From Trichaptum fuscoviolaceum (taxonomy: Eukaryota; Basidiomycota; Agaricomycetes; Hymenochaetales; Trichaptaceae), in assembly GCA_910574455.1 (NCBI GenBank), contig CAJSYZ010000006.1, positions 2,408,156-2,472,155 of the forward strand: a stretch of 64,000 bases of DNA. Direction: 5' to 3'. Numbering within the stretch: position 1 is the stretch's first letter; each line of letters opens with the position of its first letter. The position numbers and the translations under genes were made by a program. The notes under the pieces are model-generated. The model had not been told where the DNA came from and made no database searches. It worked only from the letters and a program-made list of their open reading frames with translations. Below, one piece after another: positions 12,204 through 23,646 of this stretch.

Positions 12204-14829
12204 TTAGTCTCCACCATTAGAGCTCGCCATCTCCGAGTCACTATCGTCATTTTGGCCACGGGAGTTGTCAGCAGCAGGTGCAGAATCGGAGGCAGACAGC
12301 AAAGCACCAAGACCGCTGCTTCCGACCTTCGCCGCCTGCATCTGCTTCCACTTGTGTGCCATCTCGAGGAACTTGAACGACGCCGGGTTTGCCTCCCGCT
12401 CGTCATCGGGGAACACCATGTCCCAGTCTGATAAAAGTTAGCACAAGAGGGAAAGTCGACAAAGATATAAAACGTACACTCTTCGACCATGTCGCCCGCT
12501 TCGTCGACCGTCCTCCGCTTGCGGCTGACAATGGGCATCATTGCCTGAACCTTCGAGACATCCGCAGGTGTTCCGTTCTTCTGCTCGAAGTCTCTCCATG
12601 CCTCCAGCAGAACAACGCGCTGCACACAAATCAGCCACCTTCAAGAACGTCAAATAAGCTGGCACATACCTCTTCTTTAAGGCCCCTGTTCTTCAGGTCC
12701 TTGTATGCCCTATCGAATACCTGGCGAGCCAGGTTCAAATCGCCCTCCACCATCTTCTCCTCTTCCTCCTCATCCTCGTCCTCGTCTTCCCTCGACGCCT
12801 GATTGTCAGGAATCGGGCTCGATTCAAATTCTGCGTACGCGCGCCAGACCTTGACGTGGCCACTCAAGCGCACAAGGCGCTCATACAGATCCCTCGTACG
12901 CTGTCGCTCGCCCTGCTCAAACTCAAAGTCAATGTACGCCTTCCACAGGTTTTCAGGATACGAGAGCGGCTGCTGCGATGTGCCGAGTTCGAATATGGCT
13001 CGCGCTCGTGAATAGTCCGCGAGCGCTGCCTCAAACTGGGCGAATTGGATCCAGGCCGAGGAGTTCGTTGGATCGTATTCGATGTACTTTTCATAGAGTG
13101 TTCGCACGCGGTCAAACTCTCGGAGCTGAAAGGCAATGTCAGTAAACCGTGCAAATAATAAGAGCAAATGTATTACGTCGAGCTCAAGTTGGATATAGCC
13201 TTTGAAAAGCTTTTCCTTAGGACACATGCCGATTGCAGCACCGAGCAATTTGCGCGCTGCAGGTAGATCAAGTCGCCGGACCTCGAAGTTCGCAAACATG
13301 AGCCACAGCTTCGCAAAAGTGAATTGCTTGTGGGGGACAACTTGTAATGCTGTTCGGTATACTTGCCGTGTCCGATCATAATCCTGCGTGGACGAGTGTT
13401 AGCACCTGCCAAAAAATAATTATGAGAGAAACAGCAGACTTTGGTATCCACTTCTTCGAACAATGCATAGTCCAACCACAGAAAGATGTACCGTCTCCAG
13501 TGACGCTTCAAGTCACCGGGGGGTATTTGCGCAACAGCTCGCTCGTAGACTTCACGAACCCGGTTTATCGCGCTTTCAATCTCGTCCTCCGACGCATCTT
13601 CCTCCCGAAGTGACCTCAGTGAGTCTTCTTCCAAGCGAGCATAGTCAAACCATACGTCGTAATTTCGACCGTCGTGCGCAAGTTCTTCCTCATATTGGAT
13701 CCTCCTTTTCCCCAGAACAGTGGTTTCGAGGGTGTTCCGAGTTCCATGTTGCTTTTCAAACTTTGTGTAGGCAGCATAGAGTGCCTGGGACTTGGAGCGA
13801 GGTAGTCTGTCCAGCGCGAACTAAGGGGGGTTTAAAACCTAGAAGCACATACGTCTGGGGGAGTGCGTACCTTGTAGATCACCCTAGCTCGGTCGTACTC
13901 CTTCAATCGTGTTTCCATCTTCGCGAAAGCGCTAAACACCGCCTGTGCCTTCTCGATTTGTTCCGCATCATCACCAAAGAACTCCAGTGCCATCTGGAAC
14001 ACCTCACGAGCCTTGTCCGGCCTGATTCGCTCCTCCTCAAACTTCGCCCACTTGACCCAGACGCGGGGTTCAGGTCGGACAGCAACCCACCGCTCGTAGA
14101 TCGCACTCGCGCGATCCAGTTCTTGGTACCGCTCTTCGAGCTTGATGTACGCCTGCCATGCCTTGTCCTCTGGCTCCCACTGCATCCATCGCTCAAACAC
14201 TTGACGCGCGCCAGCGACATTTCCGAGCAGTTCCTCCAAATACACGTATTTGTACCAGAGTTGGTCGATGCGCGGCAACAAAGTCACTGCTCGGTCAAAC
14301 AAGTTACGCGCATGCTGGACGTTTCGCCCCTTCAGTTCCATCTCTGTGTAGGAGAGCCAGAGCTGGACACTTCGTGGGTCGACATCGAGAGCGCGCTCGT
14401 ATACCGAACGCGAACGTTCGTATTCGCCTTGACTCGCCTACGTTGAGTTTCAGTCACAGCTCCAGTCATTTTAATTGCGTACATACCTCCCAACTAGCAT
14501 AGGCTTTCCATTCTTTCCTGCTTCAAGTCAGCACCCGAAAGATGAACCCAAGCATGAAAACATACAAGTTTCCCCTCGTCCGCCGAATCCTCTCCTCAAA
14601 CTCCTTACGCTTCCGACCTCGGTATTCATGTAGTTCCTCAAAGTCTTCAATGCGTTGTTTTGGTGCGCGAAATGCTGTTTCCTGGCGCTCTTGTGCTTCC
14701 CGAAGCAGTTGCTCTGCTGTAATCTACTTGAGCTTGAGCAACATCATCCTTGCATAAGAGTGATTGGTTACATACTTGTATCGCCGCCGGTGCTCGATTT
14801 TTTACCCTAGGTGCCCTTCCGTCTTGCAT
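12204..14829 (-). CDS. CLF1: Pre-mRNA splicing factor Clf1 / Crooked neck (HAT repeats)
   Basis: Scaffold of the Prp19/NineTeen complex in the spliceosome, made of tandem HAT (half-a-TPR) repeats. I read nine exons: 14829-14776, 14723-14566, 14517-14487, 14437-13871, 13820-13440, 13383-13177, 13125-12670, 12619-12478 and 12427-12204, giving 739 residues. The start [17 protein letters not shown] is the conserved N-terminus of the family. HAT repeats run from about residue 60 to 610, with the usual W..Y...E spacing ([40 protein letters not shown]). An acidic run ([11 protein letters not shown]) interrupts a late repeat. The intron after VDTK begins GTCTGC, a weak donor, but removing it restores the conserved frame. 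The start faces the gene at 14994 across 165 bases, so the two probably share a promoter region. Confidence 0.95.
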
Positions 14830-14993
14830 CTTTTCTGAATTCTGGCAATAAAGGAGTATTTACGATGAGGAGGACTGTATTGAAGTAACAAAGTAGCTGA
14901 AGCCAACTTTATTTCAAGTTCAAGTTGCGAGGCGTGGGATTACTATCTTGCAGAGGACCAAAATTATGAGACCGCCTCACAAGTTCTTTTGCG

Positions 14994-16139
14994 ATGACGA
15001 TGTTGCTGCGAAGTTCAGCGCTCGCAAGAGCTTTCAAAGTCGAAAGACACTCAGTTTTATGCTTTAGTTCAAGCTCTTCAGGTATGCAAATAATGTCGTG
15101 CTAGCTTTTCTCGTATTTACAAGTGTTGCAATAGTGAATAAAAAACGTTCATTCCAGGCAGCCGATGCGTTTGAAGACGCTTTCGAGGAGGAAGAAGATC
15201 TTTTCTCTTCCAAGAAGAAGCAAATAGAGGTTGATGTCGCGCCTTCCCCGTCGTCCTCAAAGGCCACACCGACTGTCAGACGTTCGAAGGCACCTTCAGA
15301 ATTATTCGAGGAGCAATACGCCTTTGTATCACCTCGCATAGGTCAAAGCCCCTCCATCAACCACCCACAGGTTCGCTCAAATGCAATACGGCGACTACTT
15401 CATCATTCGAATAACGCCGCGCAACTAGAGAGGATTGCCGAACTGCTAGTGGCTTGGAGGAACGGAGGGAGAGTGGTTGATCGAGATACTGTGATTGAAT
15501 TCATTGGTGCGTGCATAACGGTCATGATAGTTGTACCGTGTTGACGTGTTGTCACCCATAGACCGCTGTGTGAAGTGGCATCCGAAGCTTCTCATCGACG
15601 TCTTTTCGAATCGTCAGCGATACGGTCTTGACATACCAGACATCACAGAAGCTCGTCGCATGCTTCGCCATATCGTTTTCGCCCCTGGAAGGTCGTCAGG
15701 AAGCGAAGTCGTTCAGCAGGCCGTGGCTCTTGCTGCTCTTTACCCCTCATATGGTCTTCCAGCTGCGACGTCTGACTTGACGTCGTGTGTCCTCCTCGCG
15801 CAGTCGTGTTGTCGAGGAGAGCCGTTGGCAGAGCCTCAAACGAAAGACGCTCTTGCTTCCCTAATTCCCGCTTTGCTGAAGGCGCTCGGCAAGGAGAAGG
15901 AGTTGCCGAAACTGCCTGACGATTTGAAGCGGCTCGGAAAGGGAAACGACGCGAGCTCCGTGGCCATTAAAAGGGAGAGCGGCTTCACGCAAACCGAGGC
16001 TGTCGAATGGAAGTGGGTCAACGCGGGTATACAAGATGTCCTGACATCGATAAAGAAACACTGGCCAGAAAAGGCGGAGAGATACGCAAATTCATTGAAT
16101 ACGTTTCTTCGATCTCGATTAGACCACGGCTCAGCCTGA
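14994..16139 (+). CDS. Probable mitochondrial protein of unknown function
   Basis: Three exons: 14994-15081, 15135-15506 and 15562-16139, giving 345 residues. The first exon reads MTMLLRSSALARAFKVERH, rich in Arg, Leu and Ser and without acids for the first 16 residues, which is a typical mitochondrial targeting sequence. It joins in phase to VNKKRSFQAADAFEDAF through the acceptor at 15134. The other candidate acceptor, at the next CAG, breaks the frame. The mature part has an acidic stretch, then a helical region with RIAELLVAWRNGGR and WHPKLLIDVFSNRQRYGL, and a Lys-rich C-terminal third. I do not recognise the family; a role in mitochondrial translation or gene expression is only a guess from the presequence and helical repeats. 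It is divergent from CLF1. Confidence 0.72.
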
Positions 16140-18581
16140 GCACTGTTTTCATCTTTGTTCATTCCTCCGTAGAAATTGGACTGAAAATTTCATGGGACGC
16201 CACCAAAGTAAAGCGCTATCATGTCGGACAGTCAAGACCAAGATTATTTCTAGTTACGTGAGTCCTGGCGTAGCCGTCAGTGCTGATAAAAAATTGTATT
16301 TCCCATACGATTTCAGTGCTGGATCAAGACATTCTAGCTAGTTTGAACAAGCACCCACTTGATGATCAATCTCTGTCCTTGTCTCCCTTTGCCCCCGCTC
16401 CTCCGCCAACATAACTTCAGGTTTCTGTTTTGACTTTCTGCGCCATTGAACTCTGCGGCGTCTTCGGACATTTGGCGCCACCGGCCTCTAAACATCGGCA
16501 TCGGCGTTCTATCTGAATCTCCCTGACTATACTAGCGAGAACCAGTGCGAGCATTCATGGGCATTCAACTTCACTGGCCTTCAGGATGCAGGGAATCTCG
16601 ACACTTACGGGTCAGCTGCAATCTTGAATGATCCTACGGCGCTTCTTAAAGTAACCTGGTCTCTACATCCTGCGACAATCACCCAATTGCATCGCCTTTC
16701 GGCAATGAAGTTTTTTTACACAGTGAGTCGTGTGGCATTCTACAACGTAGCACACATGCTCATCGGTGCCTCCTTGTTACTGTAACTACAATGCAGGATC
16801 GATTAGGTCTTTATGCTGCGACATAGTCTTCAATGGGAGAGATTCACTGTGAGAGAAGAGCAGGAACGACGACACGTGGCATGAGCGTCCGCTTCTTTGC
16901 ACTGCCACATGATAACGTTTATAACCTACTTCTCTATCTGATCGGCGGCACAACCACTGACAGCGAGACGAACGCTCAATTAAACAGTTTGGCGTTAGCT
17001 TCAATTTCATTCAATTACTAGGTACCTCGATGAAATTTACAATACAAGCGCTTCGCTCCATTCGCTCACATATCTCATCTCAAAAAAAAGTGAGAACGAA
17101 TCAAGAGACTCCAGTCGAGCAATTTGCATTGACTTCCCATCAGTGCGATGCGTAATCTGACATACTTTTCTACGCTTTAGAATGGCCTTCGCGGAAGATA
17201 GTTATCAGTTGCAACATATGTAATGGTTTCCGTTCCCATTCATCATCCCAACACCAGACGGCCTGGAAACACATCATTTGCGCAATCTGTAGGCATTGTT
17301 TTTCTCCCAAGCTCGGAAACTAACTTTTTTCTCTAGTAAATAAACTTTACATTATCCAGGGCTACTGATGTATGTCTCGGATTTCTGGAAATAGATCGGT
17401 CAAACCGAACGCGCCGTGAAGGAGAAACTGCCGTACACAATGTGAGCGTCTAATAGCTTCCCTCATTTCAAATGCAAAATGTAGTGTTCAGGAACTTGAA
17501 TGAACGCATCGATACCCCGCGATCGGGGTTCACATTGATTCCCCTGAAGTTTAATTGAGCCAATCTCTATCTTTGAATAGCCTATCAGAGCTCGTTCGTT
17601 TCCATACAAACTATTGCGCGTGCCTGAGTTGAAGCTCTGATATTGCTTCGCATCATGCGATCACTTGTGTAGTCCATGAGCAAGCTAAACATCAGATGTC
17701 TCGGATGCCGCCTACCGTCCAATTGTAAGCACTCTCGTACTTTATCCTTCATGATAACCCGTCAGCTAAATTAAATACATCAGTACTATTCGGAATTGGT
17801 CACGTATATACATACATCGATGGTACCTCCCATAACACTCACCTCCGGAGTCTTATCAGGTTTGTCATCCTTCTCGGAACCAAGCTTCATCGCTTAGATG
17901 CACCATTTCTCTAGCGTAGCGAGCATCCACTGATTGACTATTATGAACAAAACCTCGGCACCATGTGTAAAATCTCCTGTCTTCATTTACCAAAAGGCGA
18001 TTACTGCACTTACTCTTTCTCAATTGGTAGACCACTGCATTAACGGAGTTCCGTTCATCGTGCTTATTATCGCTGGCGCCAAAAAGAAAACAGAGCTAGA
18101 CTAGACTACTGGCTGTGTTTAGCCACTGCGACCACCATCTACATCAATTTCCCGATCTATCCGGCTTCTTATCGTCACACAAAAGCTGTCTCTAGTTTTC
18201 ACCGTCATCGATGCTCTGCCGGTGCTCGAGCTGCACTACTCCAACTTTGATTGCGTATGATCTTACTCCCGCCCTGATTTCTCCGATTACTGCGGGATAT
18301 ACTCTAGTGACAAACAGTATGCATTTAAGATTTCAGTGCCTACTCTTATCCAAAGCAATACCGCTGACGATCATACAGTATATCGAATGCAACCAGGCTA
18401 TGACCTCTTCGAGCTCAAACACACTTCGTCAGTGTACCTCATGTCTTCATCTGCAAGAGAAAGAAGAGCTTCGCATTATGGGCTATGCTGTTGGTCTAGT
18501 ATATAAATCTGGCTGGCGATACGCTCTTCAGCACAGAAACAACTCTACCTCCATCTCTACGCACACTACTTCTAAATCGAT
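16140..18581. other. Gene-poor stretch with a possible decayed gene
   Basis: No intact gene is found over 2.4 kb. At about 16495-16725 a stretch reads as protein in one frame (for example FYLNLPDYTSENQCEHSWAF) and ends in a plausible donor, ACA/GTGAGT. Further coding-like patches lie at about 16910-17020 and 17180-17290, where a spaced C--C pattern with AWKH occurs. They do not join into one frame, so this is best read as an old, broken gene that I cannot name. Confidence 0.35.
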
Positions 18582-18812
18582 ATGTCTGATAGCTGTCGTT
18601 TCAGGAAGTTGCAAAGCGACGTCTCTGGACCTCCAGGATACACTAAATCCGATAGATGCAACCATCCGGATAGCGACCATCGCAAATGGAAAGGAGTGAA
18701 TAATACCTACTTTGTCTGGTGCACGAAATGTGCAGCAAAGAAGACACTCTGCGCCCTTAGCCTTAAGGGGGGTAATGTTGGAGATCTGAGGGAGGTGCAA
18801 TGCAATAAATGA
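18582..18812 (+). CDS. Small Cys-containing hypothetical protein
   Basis: Open frame of 76 codons with a TATAAA box at 18502, 80 bases before the ATG, which is the usual spacing for a fungal gene. The product starts MSDSCRFRKLQSD and has five cysteines, including CNHPDSDH and VWCTKCAAKKTLC, which could bind a metal, but no known finger pattern is complete. There is no signal peptide or membrane segment. It lies convergent to the ferric reductase. Whether it is expressed is uncertain. Confidence 0.4.
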   Translation: MSDSCRFRKLQSDVSGPPGYTKSDRCNHPDSDHRKWKGVNNTYFVWCTKCAAKKTLCALSLKGGNVGDLREVQCNK

Positions 18813-19126
18813 TCACTGGTAAGACTACGGTTTCTAGTACACTCATCTGATTATTGATTCATTTCATCAGAGCATACATATCACAGTGGTTCTGATTCAA
18901 TACGATGCGAGCAAATATATATCCTTTTGTAGTTCCACATCTTACATGCATCCCTGTCAATTTATGAAGCAATATGTACTTATTCTATTTTGATTGGAAG
19001 GGCGAATATACTTCCACAGACATGTCAAACGTTCGTACGAACTCCATTGTACAGTAGTACGTTTATGAATTCCGAATTTATCAAATGGCATTCCCCTCCA
19101 TATACGAGATCAAATGTCGCGACTTG
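18813..19126. other. Convergent intergenic region
   Basis: These 314 AT-rich bases lie between the stop of the small frame and the stop of the ferric reductase gene. Nothing else is seen. Confidence 0.55.
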
Positions 19127-21686
19127 CTATATCGAGAACGACTCCACATTCAACTGAATACTTGGGCCACCTCGAAGAACGGTCACAAGTCCTGTTATGC
19201 TAGGATCACAGAAGGTGGAGCGGATATCTGCGATCAAGGATGTGGGTCCTGAAACTGGGCGAAAGTATGAGCAATCCGTAAGATAGTTATCGTAGAATAA
19301 TCTCACCATTTACCGAAATCGACTGCCCACACGTGGAAATCCATTCAGACAACATGCTCTTCAAGTTGGGGCGACCAGAAATGATAGGGACACTGCGCCC
19401 TTCGAATGAAAAACTTGGGGAATCTAAAATCTCCTTGCTAGCTGAAGGCGAAGAGCCAGAGATGGAAGAGCTATTGTCGTGCTCCTTCTCAAGCATAGTC
19501 ACTGAAGGATGCTCCCCACTGACGTGGAAAAAGAACTCAATAGTAATGTTCGACGGTTTGGCCTGCATGAGTGATGCGAGATCTTCGGAGATCCATCGTA
19601 TATGCTCTATAAGTGAGAGTAAGAGATGAGTAAGAGGTAAGTGTTAGGCTGAGTGCATATTTCACCTCGCCTTCGGAATGTCCATACGAACAGGATACGA
19701 GTGGTGACAGCGCCGCCTATCCGAGCGCGCCTAAGAAGGGATTAAGATGGTATCGATACAGCATAGCAACTTACATACCTCACAATATCTAACAAAAGCG
19801 GAAGAGTATACGCCACCCCAGAACCACCTAGCGCCCGATCAGTGAAACGTAGAGCATCGAAAAGAAAGGCCCATACCAGAAACGAACACAACATTAGGGA
19901 AAGCATGGCAACTAGATGATGGCCCGTATGGGCCATCAATCCATGCCGAAACTCGACAACCACCTTTCGCACCGCCGTTCTTCACAGCGTATTCATAGAG
20001 CCTCCGGGTGAAACCCTCTCGGGCACGGATTATAAGTTTCAACTGCCTCTCGCCTTCCAGTGTTGCCGTGTCGGCACTGACAGAGCTGTCGATCGATGCT
20101 ACCGTGAAGGGGTGCGCCTCAAGAGGACATTTCTTCGACACCACCGGAACGGAGAGATAAACATTTTGTCCGGCGCTCCAGTGCATCGTACTCTCCGCAG
20201 GGTAAGACTGCGTGACGCGGAGGGTGTCGGCGGAAAGGATCTCTACGAGCGCTTCCTTCGTTGCGGAGTTCTTAGCCTGGAACTTCGCGAAGACGGCACG
20301 ACAGCCTCGCATAGCCCGGTCAAGCGCCCAGATCAAGAACGTCGGCCACGCGTAATTAATGTACCTGAGAAGATCTATTATAGACAGCGGGAAGAGCAGG
20401 AGGACCAACTTACTCTGGGAAGAACTTCTTGAGGTGCCAATACGTTCCCATTAGAAAGACGCTGATGGTTAAACGTAAATGCTTCGGAGAAAGGACGCTA
20501 ACGCAGGACGAAGGCACTGACAAAGCTAAAATGATATGCCCGATCAAAAAGAGTTCATAGTTATGCGCTCGAAGTCTCCTATCCCCCAAGAGTACTAAAA
20601 TTGTAAAGGCAATGGTTGCTACTAATCCAGCGGCCATCCAGCCGTTTGTTAGAGCTAAGCCATCTGTCAAGCTGATAGATCATAAGCAGCGATGTGAGAT
20701 GTATTATGAACAAAATACATACCCGTATTTGCACTGATCGACAATAAAAGAATCAATAACCATAATCGAGGCGGAGAAGAGGATAAAAGCGTACCCATCC
20801 TGCCGTGTGGACCCAAACTAGCACCAATAAGGTGCGAGAGACAGCGCGATGAAGAATGTTCAACTATATAACAGAGAAGTCAGAACTTTCTGGGAAAGAC
20901 TATAGTTATACAGTACGTATGTACCTTTTCATAGCTAATACCTGTAAGGACTACGAGAGGGATTCAATTGAAGACTTCCGAGTAGGAAGAAAGGTAGAAG
21001 CACCCACAAGTTATGATGTTGTTCTTTCCAGCCAGCGCAACAATAAAGCACAATTGCCCAGTTGCAATAGTTCCAGAACGATTAGCCCAGTAAAGCAAGT
21101 CTAATGGTCGACCGTCAACGAGACTTGTACCTATGTATATATTATAGCCAATCAGTTAAAGACAAATTGGAATTGTAAAATTGAGCTCACAATTAACGAA
21201 GGTCCAGGTCAAGAGTGCAATCCAGTATGCGACAGGGATTGCGATCTCAATCATGGTGAAGCGACTTGTCCAGTCAAACGGATCGACCTGAATATTGTAC
21301 CTGCACCAAACAATCCTCAAGAAGTTCAGGATTGCAACAGGCATCCTCCTGATAGAAAACTTGGCCGTAAGATGCCTTTCTCCTGGGCCGATCTGAGCCT
21401 CAACGGTCGGCGGAGCAACGCCCGAACATCCTCGCTTTTGCCGAAGGGCGGCATACTTCTTAATCATGAAGAAGAGGTGGAAGAGGAGGGCAAGGAAGAT
21501 GATACACGAGGTGAAGTAAACCGTCTGTTTTGTGTACGCGATATGCCTGTAATACGCAGCATAAGCGTTCCGAACTTCGGGGGTCATCTCGTCGTAGTCG
21601 ATGTCGTCGTCGTCGCGTTTAGTGAAGGAGTGTGATATTGGCTGTACGATTGACTGAGACATAGCGAGGAATAGACTGTGGGTCAT
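19127..21686 (-). CDS. Ferric/cupric reductase transmembrane component
   Basis: Plasma-membrane flavocytochrome that reduces extracellular Fe3+ or Cu2+ with electrons from NADPH, supplying metal uptake. Many short introns split the gene. The N-terminal half holds several membrane segments (around FTSCIIFLALLFHLFFMI, then IEIAIPVAYWIALLTWTFV, then LLYWANRSGTIATGQLCF). Heme-ligand histidines are visible in NILHRAVSRT, VWVHTAGW and HNYELFLIGH. The cytosolic half has the FAD site EAHPFTVAS, and the NADPH site GGSGVAYTLPLLLDIV, which is followed by WTFRR and the C-terminal NADPH-binding part. I start at the ATG of MTHSLFLAMSQ (21686), the first in-frame ATG; an upstream start behind another intron cannot be excluded. 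The order of domains is complete and I see no break. Exon edges are approximate. Confidence 0.88.
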
Positions 21687-23500
21687 CTTCCAGCTCGAGG
21701 TTGATGAAGAGTTATCAGTATTCGTAGGCTGCACAGTCGATGTACGAATAGGCCATCTTGACGGTACGTAGTTAAATATATATTTTCGGGGTCAGTCATA
21801 CACCGGAGTCGCATCCAAGGGCCGAGCTCAATGTATTGGCCCTTCATGAAGTTTTCGTACGAAGCAGAACAAAATCGCTTCCTTTCATCAATGTGCCTTC
21901 GGGAAGCACGCTGCGCGGTCACGGAATGGATGTATTGTGAATTACAACTATCGGGGCCTATCGGGCGGTCAATTAAATCATTATCGCGTTCATTGGATAG
22001 TTCGGCTCACTTTGTGGATAGTCCAAGACTTATTTTGAATTACACGATTTGTCCCAGTGCTGTTTGGGATCACTAGTCCGATCTTCGGCGTTATCTTATC
22101 ATTACATCTTATCAGATACAGTTCGAAATCTTATCTCACTTAATCTGCATGCGCCGCGGACCCTTTTTCGGTGCGTTTACATCAAAACAGTCGGGTCGGC
22201 CGATATCCTTGGATTTTGCCAAGCCCTATGTGTGAGATTCTCTAATATAAAAGAAGGCTAATATGCTTACCGTACGGTTAAGTTCTTGGCTGAATTGGAT
22301 TCTGACAGTACCAAATTCTGTATGAATTTAACTCGTGATATCCACATAAGCATGACAACATACCGAGTATTCATATGAACGTACGCTTATAGAAAACGGC
22401 TTCCCCGTGCTCCAGAATGCAATGAGGGCTGTAACACTTGATTACTACCGTGACTGGAGTCGGTGACTGGCTTGCAAAGCTGGGCTTTGGTATGTTCGGA
22501 GCCATTGTGTTTCCGATGTTCAAGAGTCAAACCTCGCAATTTGCAACTACAATCGGTCTTGGCGTATTTGTTTTGCTGCACCCGGTCTGGTTGACGTCAG
22601 TCAGTAGGTAAGCGGCTGCCGCCGACCAATCGTGCTCGCTCTTCACGCACAAAAGCCGTGAACGTCGTGCACCTAGGCTGGATTTAAGGGTACAGACTTA
22701 CCTTCCGTCAGCTAGGTAGATTTCTTACCCGTCGCAATAATAGCGTGAATGATGATCCGAATTGTACCAGTAGAATAGAGGGCGTGTCTAGTATAAAGCC
22801 TGATGACTTTCTCAGCCTCGAGATTTGTAGCGACATGCTACGGTGGGCAAGAGAACAATGGAGGTTAGGATAGCGAAGGACCATAGATTTGATACACAAA
22901 TATCCAGATTACCTGCTGTATATGTTTTGAGACTTGCCCTTGAGGCGCGAAGAAGGATGAGTCGGCTTACTTTCAAGTAATGCACTCGCACGGTAGCTTG
23001 AGGTTTCGCGTGATTTTTCCCTAAGTTCATTATCCATGTCCTTTTTAGGGCACATAATTCTTTCAAGATAGCAGATTATAACAAGAGTCCGAGTTTGAAA
23101 GATGTTTATCGGCCAGGACGAGTTCTAACCGTCCTGGTTGTTGTAGTTGATGGTAAACGGGCTCGAGCTTCACGTGCTCCGGTTCCGTCCGGAGGTGGAT
23201 ACTAATCCGAATCGTAGTACTAAACCTAGCAATCAGAACGACCGGCCCTGAGTGACTTTGCAGATCGAAGTTCGTAAACGGTAAAGTTGCAAATACATAT
23301 TCATAATTCCATTAACATCATCGACAAAACTGATGTTAGCCACTATAACGATTCCCGCTCTGGAACAAGTCCATTGGTATAAAGTCCAAACTTCTGGAAC
23401 TGACTGAGGGGATGAATATTTATGCACGAGTTACGACAAACCACGATGGATTCATTTTTGAGTGCTGTGGTTCGGATGATTCTGTGGCTCTATACTAACC
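21687..23500. other. Intergenic region
   Basis: About 1.8 kb between the divergent starts of the ferric reductase and MYND copy 2. Small open frames on both strands show no family feature or exon pattern, and I see no RNA gene or transposon end. Confidence 0.5.
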
Positions 23501-23512
23501 AGAAGGGTTTCA

Positions 23513-23543
23513 ACCACAATTGTGAATCTGCTACCATATAAAA
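23513..23543 (+). promoter_or_regulatory. ACCACAATTGTGA element plus TATA box upstream of MYND copy 2
   Basis: ACCACAATTGTGA at 23513-23525 is a near-perfect palindrome about 127 bases before the start codon. It is followed by ATATAAAA at about 23536-23543. The match to the palindrome upstream of the paralog at 4249, in sequence and spacing, is the reason for calling it. Confidence 0.45.
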
Positions 23544-23646
23544 GAGAATTGTAACGTGTGGAGAGACTACCATCATCGCACAGAACTCACACTCGTTACT
23601 CCCCTTCTTATTCCTTCAACTCCTTACTCTACGCTTGTCGAAGACT

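Noticed and set aside
13463..14446. 327-codon open frame on the plus strand
   Set aside because: It is antisense to CLF1 exons with perfect HAT repeats and has no features of its own.
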